This document shows, one piece after another, positions 7,175 to 16,767 of a DNA stretch of 64,000 bases. The DNA is from Thermovibrio guaymasensis. Lineage in GTDB: Bacteria > Aquificota > Aquificia > Desulfurobacteriales > Desulfurobacteriaceae. The position numbers were made by a program, and so were the translations under genes. Where the stretch lies: positions 372,001-436,000 of the forward strand of contig NZ_RBIE01000001.1 of the NCBI RefSeq assembly GCF_003633715.1, written 5' to 3'. Position 1 is the stretch's first letter; every line of letters begins with the position of its first letter. Under the pieces are notes generated by a model, which saw only the letters and a program-made list of their open reading frames with translations, searched no databases and was not told the DNA's origin.

Positions 7175-8588
7175 AACTATCCTCTTTGGAGGCCTCACTC
7201 CCCTTCACGAACTCTTCATAAAGGGAGCCGTAGAGGGGTTTGGTTATAGGGCTCAATTTCTACCAAATCCAGATAACGAGTCTTTGAGGGTTGGTAGGGA
7301 GTACTGTAACAGAGGAATGTGCAACCCTACCTACTACACAGTTGGTAATCTCATAAAGTTCCTAAAAGAGAAGGCCTCTCAGGGAATTCCCGTGGAGGAA
7401 GAGTTTCTCTTCGTTACTGTAGGTGCCTGCGGACCTTGCCGCTTTGGAATGTATGAAACTGAGTACCTTCACGCCCTCAAAGAGGCAGGGTTTAAGAACT
7501 TTAAGGTTTCTATATTGAATCAGAGTGAGTTTTCAAGTGAAGGGGATTTTAAGCTAACTCCTTCTCTAGTCTGGGCCCTTGTAAAGGCAGTTTGGCTTGC
7601 AGACATTGTCAGGGACCTTGGCTATCAGCTCAGGCCTTACGAAGTTGAAAGGGGTAGTGTAGATAGGGAGATTGACCGAGTTAGTAGGGAGATATACGAA
7701 GCTCTAAAGGGTAGAGCAGGCGTTTTGGAGCTCTACTCCCTTTTAAAGGGTTTTAGGAGAAGGTTAGAAGCTATTCCTTTTGACTACACTAGGGTAAAGC
7801 CTGTTATTAGCGTTATAGGTGAATTTTGGGCTCATACTACGGAGAGTGATGGTAACTACCACATTCACAGGTGGCTTGAGGAGGAGGGAGCTGAGGTTCG
7901 CCCTGAGCCGGTTGCAGGCTGGATAGATTACCAGCTCTTCATAGAGACTGAGAAGATAAAGAGGCAGATGAAGGTTAAAGGATTTTCCTTTGACAGGTTA
8001 AAGAGGCTTTTAGCAGTTAGGGCTATGGCTTTTGTTTTTCGCTCCCTCTATCAGCTATTTAGAGCTCCCTTTTCATTTAGGCCTAAAGCCCTACCTTCCC
8101 AGAAACTCCTTTCAGAGCTTGCAAGTCCCTACTTTGACTACATGGTCGTTGGAGGAGAAGGTCACCTTGAGGTTGCAAAGCACGTTTACAGCGTAAAGTA
8201 TAAAAAGGCCCACATGGTTGTTTCTGTTAAGCCTTTCGGGTGCATGCCCTCTACCCAAAGTGACGGAGCGCAGGTTAAAGTTCTCTCAGATTATCCGGAC
8301 TCAATCTTCATATCTGTTGAGACCTCCGGAGACGGTGAAGTTAACGTAAAGAGCAGGGTTCAGATGAAGCTCTATGAGGCAAAGAAAGCTGCAGATGAAG
8401 AGTTTAAATCTCTCCTAAAAAATTTAAAAGTTAGTTACTCAGATTTTAAAAGCCTATTCTCCCTTCCAGAGTTTCAAAAACCCTTTATAAAACTTTCAAG
8501 TAACTTTATCGGAACAGCCTCAAGGGCCCTCTGGGCAAATAGATTAAAACTTAAATCCTCCTTAGAGACCGTAGAAGAGGTTCTTTAA
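7167..8588 (+). CDS. acyl-CoA dehydratase activase-related protein (DUF2229-type)
   Basis: 473 residues resembling the C-terminal half of large 2-hydroxyacyl-CoA dehydratase activase-type proteins, without the ASKHA ATPase domain that precedes it there. Cysteine clusters likely to bind an Fe-S cluster occur at EYCNRGMCNPTYY (residues about 47-60) and GACGPCRFGMYE (about 87-98), with a further cysteine in KPFGCMPSTQSDG near residue 355. Such proteins are widespread in anaerobes and their substrate is mostly unknown. It starts inside the end of hfq (8 bp overlap) and ends one base into rqcH, so it is part of that transcript. No dehydratase subunit is nearby. Confidence 0.75.
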   Translation: MAKTILFGGLTPLHELFIKGAVEGFGYRAQFLPNPDNESLRVGREYCNRGMCNPTYYTVGNLIKFLKEKASQGIPVEEEFLFVTVGACGPCRFGMYETEYLHALKEAGFKNFKVSILNQSEFSSEGDFKLTPSLVWALVKAVWLADIVRDLGYQLRPYEVERGSVDREIDRVSREIYEALKGRAGVLELYSLLKGFRRRLEAIPFDYTRVKPVISVIGEFWAHTTESDGNYHIHRWLEEEGAEVRPEPVAGWIDYQLFIETEKIKRQMKVKGFSFDRLKRLLAVRAMAFVFRSLYQLFRAPFSFRPKALPSQKLLSELASPYFDYMVVGGEGHLEVAKHVYSVKYKKAHMVVSVKPFGCMPSTQSDGAQVKVLSDYPDSIFISVETSGDGEVNVKSRVQMKLYEAKKAADEEFKSLLKNLKVSYSDFKSLFSLPEFQKPFIKLSSNFIGTASRALWANRLKLKSSLETVEEVL

Positions 8589-10237
8589 TGGACTACCTCT
8601 ACCTTGAAAAGGTTACCTCAGAGATAGAACAATTCCTTAAAAAGGCGAGAATTTCTGAAGTTTACCTATCTGGAAAAAAGCTATCAATCGGTTTTGGGAG
8701 GTTTTACCTTAACTGTTACTTCGGCGTTCCTAACGCCTTTTTCCTCTCCTCTAATCCAATTACTCAGGAGAGATTCCCTCACCTTAATCCACTTAAGAGC
8801 TCTTACTTAAAAGAAATCTCTATGCCCTATAAGGATAGAGTTGTAGAGCTCTCCCTCGTTAAGATTCTCTCCCCGACCCAGTTTGAAAAGTACTACTTAG
8901 TTTTAGAGATTACTGGGAAGAACGCAAACCTTTTCCTCCTTGATTCTGAAAGGAAGATTAAGTTCATGTTGAGGCCTACTTTGAGCTCTGTTAGGGAGCT
9001 CTCCCTGAAGGAAGAGTATCAGCCTCCTCCCCTTGATAAGAGGCCCTTTGAAGAGCTCTCATTTGGCCAAGTTATCCCAGAAGGTATAGAGAAGAGCTTG
9101 TATAAGTACGCTCTCTTTTTATCTCCTTTAAACTCAAGGGAAATTGCGGCCATTTACAGGGAAGTTGGGGACTTGAAGAGAGCTTACCAGCTCTTTATGG
9201 AGAGGCATAGGAACTCTACTTCAGCCTATCTCTACTACAAAAACGGTAAGCCCGCTTACCTAACTACTTTCCCTTACCTAAGTTTGTCCGGCCTTGAGTG
9301 TAAGGAGTTCTCGGGAGAGCTCCCCTACAGCAGGGCTTGGGAGGAGTTCTACAGAGAAAAGGCTTTAAAGGGAGAGGTTGAAAGTCTAAAGGCAAGACTT
9401 ATTGAGAGGTTGGAGAAGAGGAAGAGAGCTCTCTTAAAGGAACTCTCAAGCTTAAAAGGAGAAGAGGAACTCTTAAGGGAAGCAGAAGAGAAGAGAAAGT
9501 TTGGAGAGCTGTTAAAAGTTAACCTGCATAAGGTTAGGTCGGGAATGGAAGAGGTAGAGGTTTACGATTTTGAAAGGGGAGAAAAGGTTACTGTTCCTTT
9601 AGAACCTTCTCTTAGCCCTCACAGAAATCTGGAGTTCTACTTTAAAGCTTACAGGAAGTTAAAGAGGAAGGCAGAAGTTTCTTCAGAGAGGAGAAAGGAA
9701 ATTGAGAGAGAACTCTCTTTCCTAGAGAACTTAACTTCTGTAATCTCTTCTCTTGAGGACCTGGAGAAGTTAAGGGAGCTATCCGGTGAGTTTTCAAGGA
9801 AAGATAACGTTAAAAACTCTCTTTCATTTAAGACCTTTACGCTTCCAACTGGGAAAAAAATTATAGTAGGAAGGAGTGCAAGGGAAAATGAGCTTATTTC
9901 ACTTAAACTCTCCAACCCTTGGGACTTGTGGTTTCACGCTAAGGACGTTCCCGGTTCCCACGTGGTACTTAAGTTAAAGAGGGGGGAGGAACCTACCAAA
10001 GAGGATATTCTCCTTGCTGCTTCGGCTGCAGCTTACTTTAGTAAGGGAAGGAACTCTGGAAAAGTTCCTGTTGACTATACCTTAGTTAAGAGGCTCAAGA
10101 AGCCCCCTAAGAGTCCGGTCGGTTTTGTTACTTACTCTGGGGAAAAGACTGTTTGGGTGAAGCCTGAGGCCTTTGAGGAAGTTTTAAAGCCCCCAAAAGA
10201 GGGGGCTGAGGAAGTTCCTATTGGGAAGAAACGATAA
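8588..10237 (+). CDS. rqcH: NFACT family protein (RqcH-type ribosome quality control factor)
   Basis: 549 residues with the NFACT layout: an N-terminal NFACT-N domain, a central charged coiled coil (about residues 255-400), and the C-terminal NFACT-R RNA-binding domain with the hallmark PWDLWFHAKDVPGSHVVLK and A-A-A-Y-F-S-K-G-R. RqcH binds the 50S subunit with peptidyl-tRNA and adds C-terminal alanine tails to stalled chains; older annotations call these fibronectin-binding proteins. The ATG shares its A with the preceding stop (TAATG). The 3' end overlaps a tiny convergent gene by 20 bp. Confidence 0.9.
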   Translation: MDYLYLEKVTSEIEQFLKKARISEVYLSGKKLSIGFGRFYLNCYFGVPNAFFLSSNPITQERFPHLNPLKSSYLKEISMPYKDRVVELSLVKILSPTQFEKYYLVLEITGKNANLFLLDSERKIKFMLRPTLSSVRELSLKEEYQPPPLDKRPFEELSFGQVIPEGIEKSLYKYALFLSPLNSREIAAIYREVGDLKRAYQLFMERHRNSTSAYLYYKNGKPAYLTTFPYLSLSGLECKEFSGELPYSRAWEEFYREKALKGEVESLKARLIERLEKRKRALLKELSSLKGEEELLREAEEKRKFGELLKVNLHKVRSGMEEVEVYDFERGEKVTVPLEPSLSPHRNLEFYFKAYRKLKRKAEVSSERRKEIERELSFLENLTSVISSLEDLEKLRELSGEFSRKDNVKNSLSFKTFTLPTGKKIIVGRSARENELISLKLSNPWDLWFHAKDVPGSHVVLKLKRGEEPTKEDILLAASAAAYFSKGRNSGKVPVDYTLVKRLKKPPKSPVGFVTYSGEKTVWVKPEAFEEVLKPPKEGAEEVPIGKKR

Positions 10238-10319
10238 CAAAGGAAGTTATCAGAACTATGAGGATGTATATTCCAAAAACTCCGTAGAGAAGAAGCGTCT
10301 TAATTGGGCTGTTTTCCAT
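10218..10319 (-). CDS. 33-residue single-span membrane protein at the end of the cyd operon
   Basis: A short gene, MENSPIKTLLLYGVFGIYI followed by LIVLITSFVIVSSQ, with one strongly hydrophobic segment at residues 8-30. Support: an excellent ribosome site (AAGGAGGGGAC immediately before ATG), translational coupling to the preceding 137-residue membrane protein (20 bp overlap), and position as the last gene of the cydA-cydB-cydX series. It overlaps the 3' end of rqcH on the other strand by 20 bp. I do not recognise its family; a small accessory subunit of the bd oxidase is a reasonable guess only. Confidence 0.65.
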   Translation of the reverse strand: MENSPIKTLLLYGVFGIYILIVLITSFVIVSSQ

Positions 10320-10713
10320 TGTCCCCTCCTTCAATAGATGCTTTTAGAGCTCTTAGCTCAGCTTCAAACCTATCTCTGTTTATAAAGATAACAACGTAGT
10401 GGCCTACGAAACCTTTGAGTGCAAACATTGCACTTAGGATAAAGAGGAGCCTTGAGATAAAGTGAGCGGTAGTTCCCGGTTCAAAGTAGACCTTCCACAG
10501 GTATAGAAGGGGAAGGATTAGAGCTCCACCAAAGATTAGGAAGTAGGTAAAGAGGTTAGGCTTTAAAAGGGAAATTTCCTCTTTAAACTCCTCCCTTATA
10601 AACTCCTCAATTTCCTTCCAGCTCTTTCCTTCTTTCTTTAGCTGGCGGGCCTTGTCAAGGAGCTCTCTCTTGCCCTTTAAAAACTCTTCCTTTAAGCCTA
10701 TGATTCCGGTCAT
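10300..10713 (-). CDS. two-span membrane protein of unknown function in the cyd operon
   Basis: 137 residues. A charged amphipathic N-terminal region (residues 1-52, rich in K and E) is followed by two membrane segments at about 54-77 and 84-111 and a short charged tail. The start ATG has GGAG six bases upstream. It lies 30 bp after the CydX-like gene on the same strand and overlaps the 33-residue gene by 20 bp. By position it could parallel YbgE, the extra membrane protein of Escherichia coli cyd operons, but I see no sequence signature linking the two. Confidence 0.75.
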   Translation of the reverse strand: MTGIIGLKEEFLKGKRELLDKARQLKKEGKSWKEIEEFIREEFKEEISLLKPNLFTYFLIFGGALILPLLYLWKVYFEPGTTAHFISRLLFILSAMFALKGFVGHYVVIFINRDRFEAELRALKASIEGGDNGKQPN

Positions 10714-10743
10714 CTACCGCTCCTTAAAAGGTTAAGGGAGCCC

Positions 10744-10830
10744 TTAGGCCCCCTCAAATTTAGACTTTGCAAGTGCATATGTAGCGTAGGCTACAAAAAC
10801 CCACCAAACGAAAGATATTATAAGCCACAT
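10744..10830 (-). CDS. cydX: CydX-like small subunit of cytochrome bd oxidase
   Basis: A 28-residue protein, MWLIISFVWWVFVAYATYA then LAKSKFEGA, 17 bp after cydB. CydX proteins are 30-40 residue single-span subunits that start with M-W and stabilise the hemes of cytochrome bd; the MW start, hydrophobic span and position all match. The GGGAGG site is 9 bases before this ATG. A competing ATG seven bases nearer the ribosome site opens a different frame (24 codons, ending in a cysteine-containing non-hydrophobic tail) and is too close to it to be used well. Confidence 0.75.
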   Translation of the reverse strand: MWLIISFVWWVFVAYATYALAKSKFEGA

Positions 10831-10847
10831 TCTTCATTACCTCCCTT

Positions 10848-12044
10848 TTAGTATTCTGCTCCTTCAAGCTCTCTCTTGATTGATTCGGGAGAGATCTTGA
10901 AGAGGAACATCTTGTAAACCCAAGCCTGGTAAGCAATTACGATTGGTGTGAAGATTAATGCTGCAACGAGCATGACCGTTAGTGTAAGGTGGCTTGAAGC
11001 ACCGTTGTAGATTGTGATGGAGTGTTCAAGTCCAAGGCTTGAAGGAACTGCAAGGGGGTAAGCTCCAAACATAACTGCAAAACCAGCAAAGAGGAAAGTA
11101 AGTGTTGAGAAGAGGAAAGCTTTAGCTCCATTTACTGCCTTGACTGCAAGGAGCCAGCCTACGGCAGATAGAGCAGCAAGAACGATAAGAACGAGCTCTA
11201 TTACTGGGAATCTGAAAAGTGCATGGTGGAGAACACCGTTGCTGTCAATCATGCTTGCAATTTGCTTGAACATATCAGGTGGAAGTTGGAGGTACTTTTG
11301 GGCAAGTTCAGGATTTTCTACTTTGAATGAGATTGTGTAGGCAAGGCCTGTGCAGACAACGTACATGATTACAAAGGGAAGCCATACCTTTAAACCTATG
11401 TTCCTTGCCCTTTCAGCAATACTTCCTTCAGTTTTCCACAGGAGCCATGAGACTCCGTGCATTATTATGAAGAGAACTGTTGCAATTCCAACGAGGATTC
11501 CAAAGAGTCCGTGGAAAGTAAATGGATTAACGAGGTTAATAAAGCTTATCGGGAACTTCTCAGCGTAAACGAACCCGAGGAGTTCATTTCCTTCAATTGC
11601 CATGTTCTTAATTGGAAGGCCTGCAAGGATGTTTCCAATAGCGACTCCGATTAAGAGGGCAACGACGAAGGATGACCAGAAGATGCTCTGATCCCAGAAC
11701 TTCCTCCAGCCTTCACTCTCCTCTTTACTCCTGAACTCAAAGGATACCGCCCTGTATATTAGGGCAAGTAAAACTACAAAGAGGGCTATGTAGAGAGAGC
11801 TAAATAGAGCTGCGTAGAGCTCGGGGAAAGCAGCAAAAGCTGCACCGCCTGCAGTGATGAACCAAACCTCGTTTCCGTCCCAGACGGGACCTATTGCGTT
11901 AATGTTTACTCTTCTCTCAATGTCTGTCTTTGCTACGAAGAGGTGGAGGATTCCCACCCCAAGGTCAAAACCGTCTGTAACTATATAACCGGCAATTAGT
12001 ATAGTAACCAGTATCGCCCAAATAGTCTGTAAGTCAAAGTGCAT
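10848..12044 (-). CDS. cydB: cytochrome bd oxidase subunit II
   Basis: 398 residues, many hydrophobic segments. The N-terminal I-A-G-Y-I-V-T-D-G-F-D-L-G-V-G stretch and the G-P-V-W-D-G-N-E-V-W motif (residues about 52-61) are diagnostic of CydB. With CydA it forms the quinol oxidase reducing oxygen to water at very low oxygen levels. In a hydrogen-dependent anaerobe or microaerophile its likely job is oxygen removal. It follows cydA by 15 bp and precedes the CydX-like gene. Confidence 0.97.
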   Translation of the reverse strand: MHFDLQTIWAILVTILIAGYIVTDGFDLGVGILHLFVAKTDIERRVNINAIGPVWDGNEVWFITAGGAAFAAFPELYAALFSSLYIALFVVLLALIYRAVSFEFRSKEESEGWRKFWDQSIFWSSFVVALLIGVAIGNILAGLPIKNMAIEGNELLGFVYAEKFPISFINLVNPFTFHGLFGILVGIATVLFIIMHGVSWLLWKTEGSIAERARNIGLKVWLPFVIMYVVCTGLAYTISFKVENPELAQKYLQLPPDMFKQIASMIDSNGVLHHALFRFPVIELVLIVLAALSAVGWLLAVKAVNGAKAFLFSTLTFLFAGFAVMFGAYPLAVPSSLGLEHSITIYNGASSHLTLTVMLVAALIFTPIVIAYQAWVYKMFLFKISPESIKRELEGAEY

Positions 12045-12059
12045 AATCCACCTCCTCCA

Positions 12060-13460
12060 TTAGTAAAGTTCTGCTTCTTTCTCTGGTCCTTTTGTGGCGA
12101 ACTTGGCAAGCAGGTAGAAGTCTGCGATTGCAAGTCCGGTGAAAGTAAGGGCGAAGAGGATGTAAGTGATTATTACCTCAACGTTTGTAAGTGGTGAAAC
12201 GGCTTGGGCTGTTTTAAGTCCGATTTCAGGCATAAGGATTTTTCCGTAGTCATCGGTGAGAGGGTAGACTATCCAAGGCTGTCTTCCAACTTCAGCTGTT
12301 GCCCATCCTAACCAGCATGCAATGTATGGAAGGGGAAGTGAGTAAAGGGCAACCTTCAAGAAACCATTAGCGTTCTCAAGGTCTTTGTATTTCATAAGTC
12401 CCCAGATGAAGAGGAGCACAAAGAAGAAGCCTAAGTAAACCATTATGTGGAATGCCCAGAAGACGAAGTTTACAGGTGGAATGTAGTTTCCTGGGCCAAA
12501 CTTTGCTTCAAACATCTTCTGAAGTTCCTTTGCTCCAAGGAGCTTACCGTTAAAGTCGTGGGTTGCAAGGAATGAAAGGAGTCCTGGAATTGGAAGGGGA
12601 ATCTCAACTACGTTCTTCTGGGCTTTTTCGTCGGCCCATGCTGCAAGGAGGATTGAGGCTCCTTCCTTTGTTTCCCAGAGGGCTTCCATAGCAGCAAGTT
12701 TTGTAGGCTGGGTTTTAGCTACTTCGTGAGCGTGAATGTCGCCGATGATAACTTCACCTACTGAAGCTATGAGTCCGAAGATTAAAGCTATGTAAGCAGA
12801 CTTTTTGAAGAATTCAACGTTCTGTTTTTTGAGGAGGTGGTAAGCACTTACAGAGAGGACGAAGATTGCAGAAAGAACCATTCCTGCAGTTGCAGTGTGC
12901 CAGAACTTAACGTCTGCAACTGGGTTAAATACGACTGCCCACCAGTCGGTCATAACAGCTCTTTTACCGGCTGCTGCCATTTCAACTTCTGCTCCGGTTG
13001 GGTGCTGCATCCAGCCGTTAGCAACTAGAATCCAGAGAGCAGATAGGTTTGAGCCGATAGATGAAAGCCACGCAGCAAGAAGGTGAACGGCCTTTGGAAC
13101 CCTGTCCCAACCAAAGAGGAATACTCCCATGAAGGTTGACTCCATGAAGAATGCAAGGAGACCTTCAATGGCAAGTGGAGCTCCAAAAATGTCTCCAACG
13201 AACCTTGAGTAAACAGACCAGTTCATACCGAACTCAAACTCGTGAACCAGACCTGTAGCAACTCCGAGGGCGAAGTTAATAGCAAAGAGCTTTGACCAGA
13301 ACTTGGCCATGTCCCTGTAGATCTCTTTGCCGGTTGCGTAGTGGAGAGTTAACATAAGTGCAGATAAGGTTGACAGCCCTAGAGTTAAAGGAACGAAGAT
13401 AAAGTGGAAGAAGGCTGTCATCGCGAACTGCAGTCGCGATACCAGTAGTACGAAGTCCAT
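12060..13460 (-). CDS. cydA: cytochrome bd oxidase subunit I
   Basis: 466 residues, nine or so membrane segments. Histidine 19 (TAFFHFIFVP) matches the heme b595 ligand position of Escherichia coli CydA. The quinol-site and heme region motif AEVGRQPWIVYPL is present. The length is about 55 residues below the E. coli protein, fitting the short Q-loop class. First gene of the minus-strand cyd operon; the ATG follows GGGAGG by 7 bases, with a recognisable promoter upstream. Confidence 0.97.
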   Translation of the reverse strand: MDFVLLVSRLQFAMTAFFHFIFVPLTLGLSTLSALMLTLHYATGKEIYRDMAKFWSKLFAINFALGVATGLVHEFEFGMNWSVYSRFVGDIFGAPLAIEGLLAFFMESTFMGVFLFGWDRVPKAVHLLAAWLSSIGSNLSALWILVANGWMQHPTGAEVEMAAAGKRAVMTDWWAVVFNPVADVKFWHTATAGMVLSAIFVLSVSAYHLLKKQNVEFFKKSAYIALIFGLIASVGEVIIGDIHAHEVAKTQPTKLAAMEALWETKEGASILLAAWADEKAQKNVVEIPLPIPGLLSFLATHDFNGKLLGAKELQKMFEAKFGPGNYIPPVNFVFWAFHIMVYLGFFFVLLFIWGLMKYKDLENANGFLKVALYSLPLPYIACWLGWATAEVGRQPWIVYPLTDDYGKILMPEIGLKTAQAVSPLTNVEVIITYILFALTFTGLAIADFYLLAKFATKGPEKEAELY

Positions 13461-13527
13461 TGTGGCACCTCCCTTAAAGGTTTAAGTGTTGTTCTACCTT
13501 CCTTTTAGAGTGTTTTTCCAAACAGTG

Positions 13528-13556
13528 ATTATATCAAAATAGACCGAGTTCTCTAA
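13528..13556 (-). promoter_or_regulatory. putative promoter of the cyd operon
   Basis: On the minus strand, TTAGAG, 17 bases, then TATAAT. The -10 is perfect and the -35 matches the housekeeping consensus at half of its positions. It would start transcription about 60 bp before cydA. The sequence around the -10 (TGATATAATCA) is a partial palindrome, but it is too short and wrongly spaced for a standard FNR site. Confidence 0.5.
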
Positions 13557-13585
13557 GTTTACGAAGTTTAAATATTTAAAATTTT

Positions 13586-15080
<1,495 letters not shown>

Positions 15081-15103
<23 letters not shown>

Positions 15104-16022
15104 GGAGTTTTGACGTTGAAAATGGAATAACTTCCTCCAAGTTCTCCTTTCCTAGTAGGAGCATTAAAAGTCTATCAAACCCCAGTGCAACTCCTTCACA
15201 TTTAGGAAGGGGTTTCCTCTTTAGTAGTTCCAAAAACCTCTTATCCAATGCACAAATTCCCTTCTTTTCAAACTTTTCCCTGTAGCTTCCGTAGTCCCTT
15301 AGCTCTGTGTAACCGTTTGCAAGTTCAACTCCCGCGATGTAAAGCTCAAACCTCTGGGCAATTCCGTTCTCTACTTCAGCCATTGCAGAGAACTCCTCCG
15401 GATATCCAAACAGGAAAACAGGGTGCGGAAGTTGAGCCAGTTTTGGCTCAACTCTATCTACTAAGAGCTTAAAGAATGCACCTTCGTAGTCTTTTTCTCC
15501 GGATATCTTTATGACTTGTTCTCTATCAAGTACGTTAACGCCTGCAAATTCCTCAAATGCCTCTTTTACGCTTATCCTTTTAAATTCCTTTAGGCTTGTT
15601 TTATTTCCTCTAAAAGTGATCTCTTTAACCCCAAACTCTTCAGCTCCCCTTTTAACTATCTCCTCAGTTTCTTCCATGCCTTTTTTAAAGTCTTCTCCAA
15701 CCCTGTACCATTCAACCATAGTAAACTCTACCTGGTGGAGGGGAGTAATCTCTCCGCTTCTAAAAACTTTTGTAATCTGAAAGATTCTCTCTGCCCCCAA
15801 CCAAATTAACCTTTTCATGAAGAATTCGGGGGATGTATGGAGGAACCAGGTATGCTTTTTCCCTTGGAAGTCTTTAAACTCGGTCCTTACGTTTTCAACG
15901 TTGTTGTCAGGGTTACAGTAAGGTATTAAAGTGGGAGTTTCAACTTCGGTAAATCCCCAGCTTAAAAAGAGCTCCCTTATACTTTCCTTTAGTCTATTTC
16001 TGGCTATAATGGTTTCTAACAT
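15081..16022 (-). CDS. epmA: EF-P lysine ligase / lysyl-tRNA synthetase-like protein
   Basis: 313 residues resembling the catalytic core of class II lysyl-tRNA synthetase without the anticodon-binding domain, the hallmark of EpmA (GenX/PoxA), which attaches beta-lysine to elongation factor P. Motif 2 is seen as the F-R-S-G-E-I-T-P-L-H-Q-V-E-F-T-M stretch and motif 3 as GVALGFDRLLMLLLG. The start is placed at 16022 (MLETIIARN) with GGAG 7 bases upstream; a longer frame to 16085 would run into the divergent gene. EpmB and EF-P are not in the window. Confidence 0.88.
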
Positions 16023-16027
16023 CCTAA

Positions 16028-16039
16028 TTCTCCGGAGAA
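16028..16039. promoter_or_regulatory. palindrome supplying ribosome sites to two divergent genes
   Basis: TTCTCCGGAGAA is a perfect 12 bp palindrome in the 21 bp between the divergent start codons of epmA (16022, minus) and the phosphoesterase gene (16044, plus). Its two halves place GGAG 7 bases before the epmA ATG and 6 bases before the TTG of the other gene. There is no room for promoters between the genes, so each promoter must lie inside the coding region of the other. Confidence 0.6.
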
Positions 16040-16043
16040 CCTT

Positions 16044-16766
16044 TTGAGAGTAGGAATAATATCGGATATTCACGCTAATATCCACGCCTTAAAAGAAGTT
16101 GATAGAAAGCTAAAGGAGGAAGGAGTTGATGAAGTTTGGTGCTTGGGGGATACTGTAGGTTATGGGGCCTTTCCAAACGAGTGTCTTGATTGGGTAAGGG
16201 AGAACTGTAGTATCGTTCTACTTGGAAACCACGAGCTTGTAGTTCTTGGCTACTATGATGAGAGTCTTTTAAACGAATATGCTGCGGCCTCACTTATCTG
16301 GACTAAGGAGAGGTTGAAAGCAGAAAACGTTGAGTTTCTAAAGAAACTCTCGGTCCAGCACCTAACCGACTGTTGCCAGCTGGTCCACGATACACCAGAA
16401 AGTCCGGGGAGCATGAAGTATATCCTTTCAAAAAACGATGCTTACTATGCCCTTTTGAAACAACTAAGAAGCCTATGCTTTTTCGGTCATACTCATATTC
16501 CAGCGGCTTACCGTCTTTGGGGACCTGAAGTTGACAAGGTTTCTGCTAATCCCCTTTACGTAAGGGCAGGAAGGTATCTAATTAATCCCGGTAGCGTCGG
16601 TCAGCCGAGGGATAAGGATCCGAGAGCTTCCTTTGGGATATTTGACCTTGAAAGTAAGAGTTTTAAGCTTTATCGGGTAGAATACAACTTTAAAGTTGCA
16701 GCGAGGGAGATTTTAAGGGCAGGGCTTCCGGAATTCCTTGCAGCAAGGCTGGTTTTGGGGGTTTAG
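16044..16766 (+). CDS. metallophosphoesterase (YfcE/MJ0936-like)
   Basis: 240 residues from a TTG start. All calcineurin-fold metal motifs are visible: SDIHANIHAL (D-x-H), CLGDTVGYG (G-D), LLGNHE (G-N-H-E), a histidine in QLVHDTPES and FFGHTHIP (G-H-x-H), followed by INPGSVGQPRD. The fold hydrolyses phosphodiesters or phosphomonoesters with two metal ions; the natural substrate is not evident. It is 1 bp from the aldehyde dehydrogenase gene, so they are co-transcribed. Confidence 0.9.
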   Translation: MRVGIISDIHANIHALKEVDRKLKEEGVDEVWCLGDTVGYGAFPNECLDWVRENCSIVLLGNHELVVLGYYDESLLNEYAAASLIWTKERLKAENVEFLKKLSVQHLTDCCQLVHDTPESPGSMKYILSKNDAYYALLKQLRSLCFFGHTHIPAAYRLWGPEVDKVSANPLYVRAGRYLINPGSVGQPRDKDPRASFGIFDLESKSFKLYRVEYNFKVAAREILRAGLPEFLAARLVLGV

Positions 16767-16767
16767 G

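Noticed and set aside
13521-13540. FNR site in the cyd promoter
   Set aside because: TGATATAATCA is shorter than the 14 bp TTGAT-N4-ATCAA site and is largely the -10 box itself.
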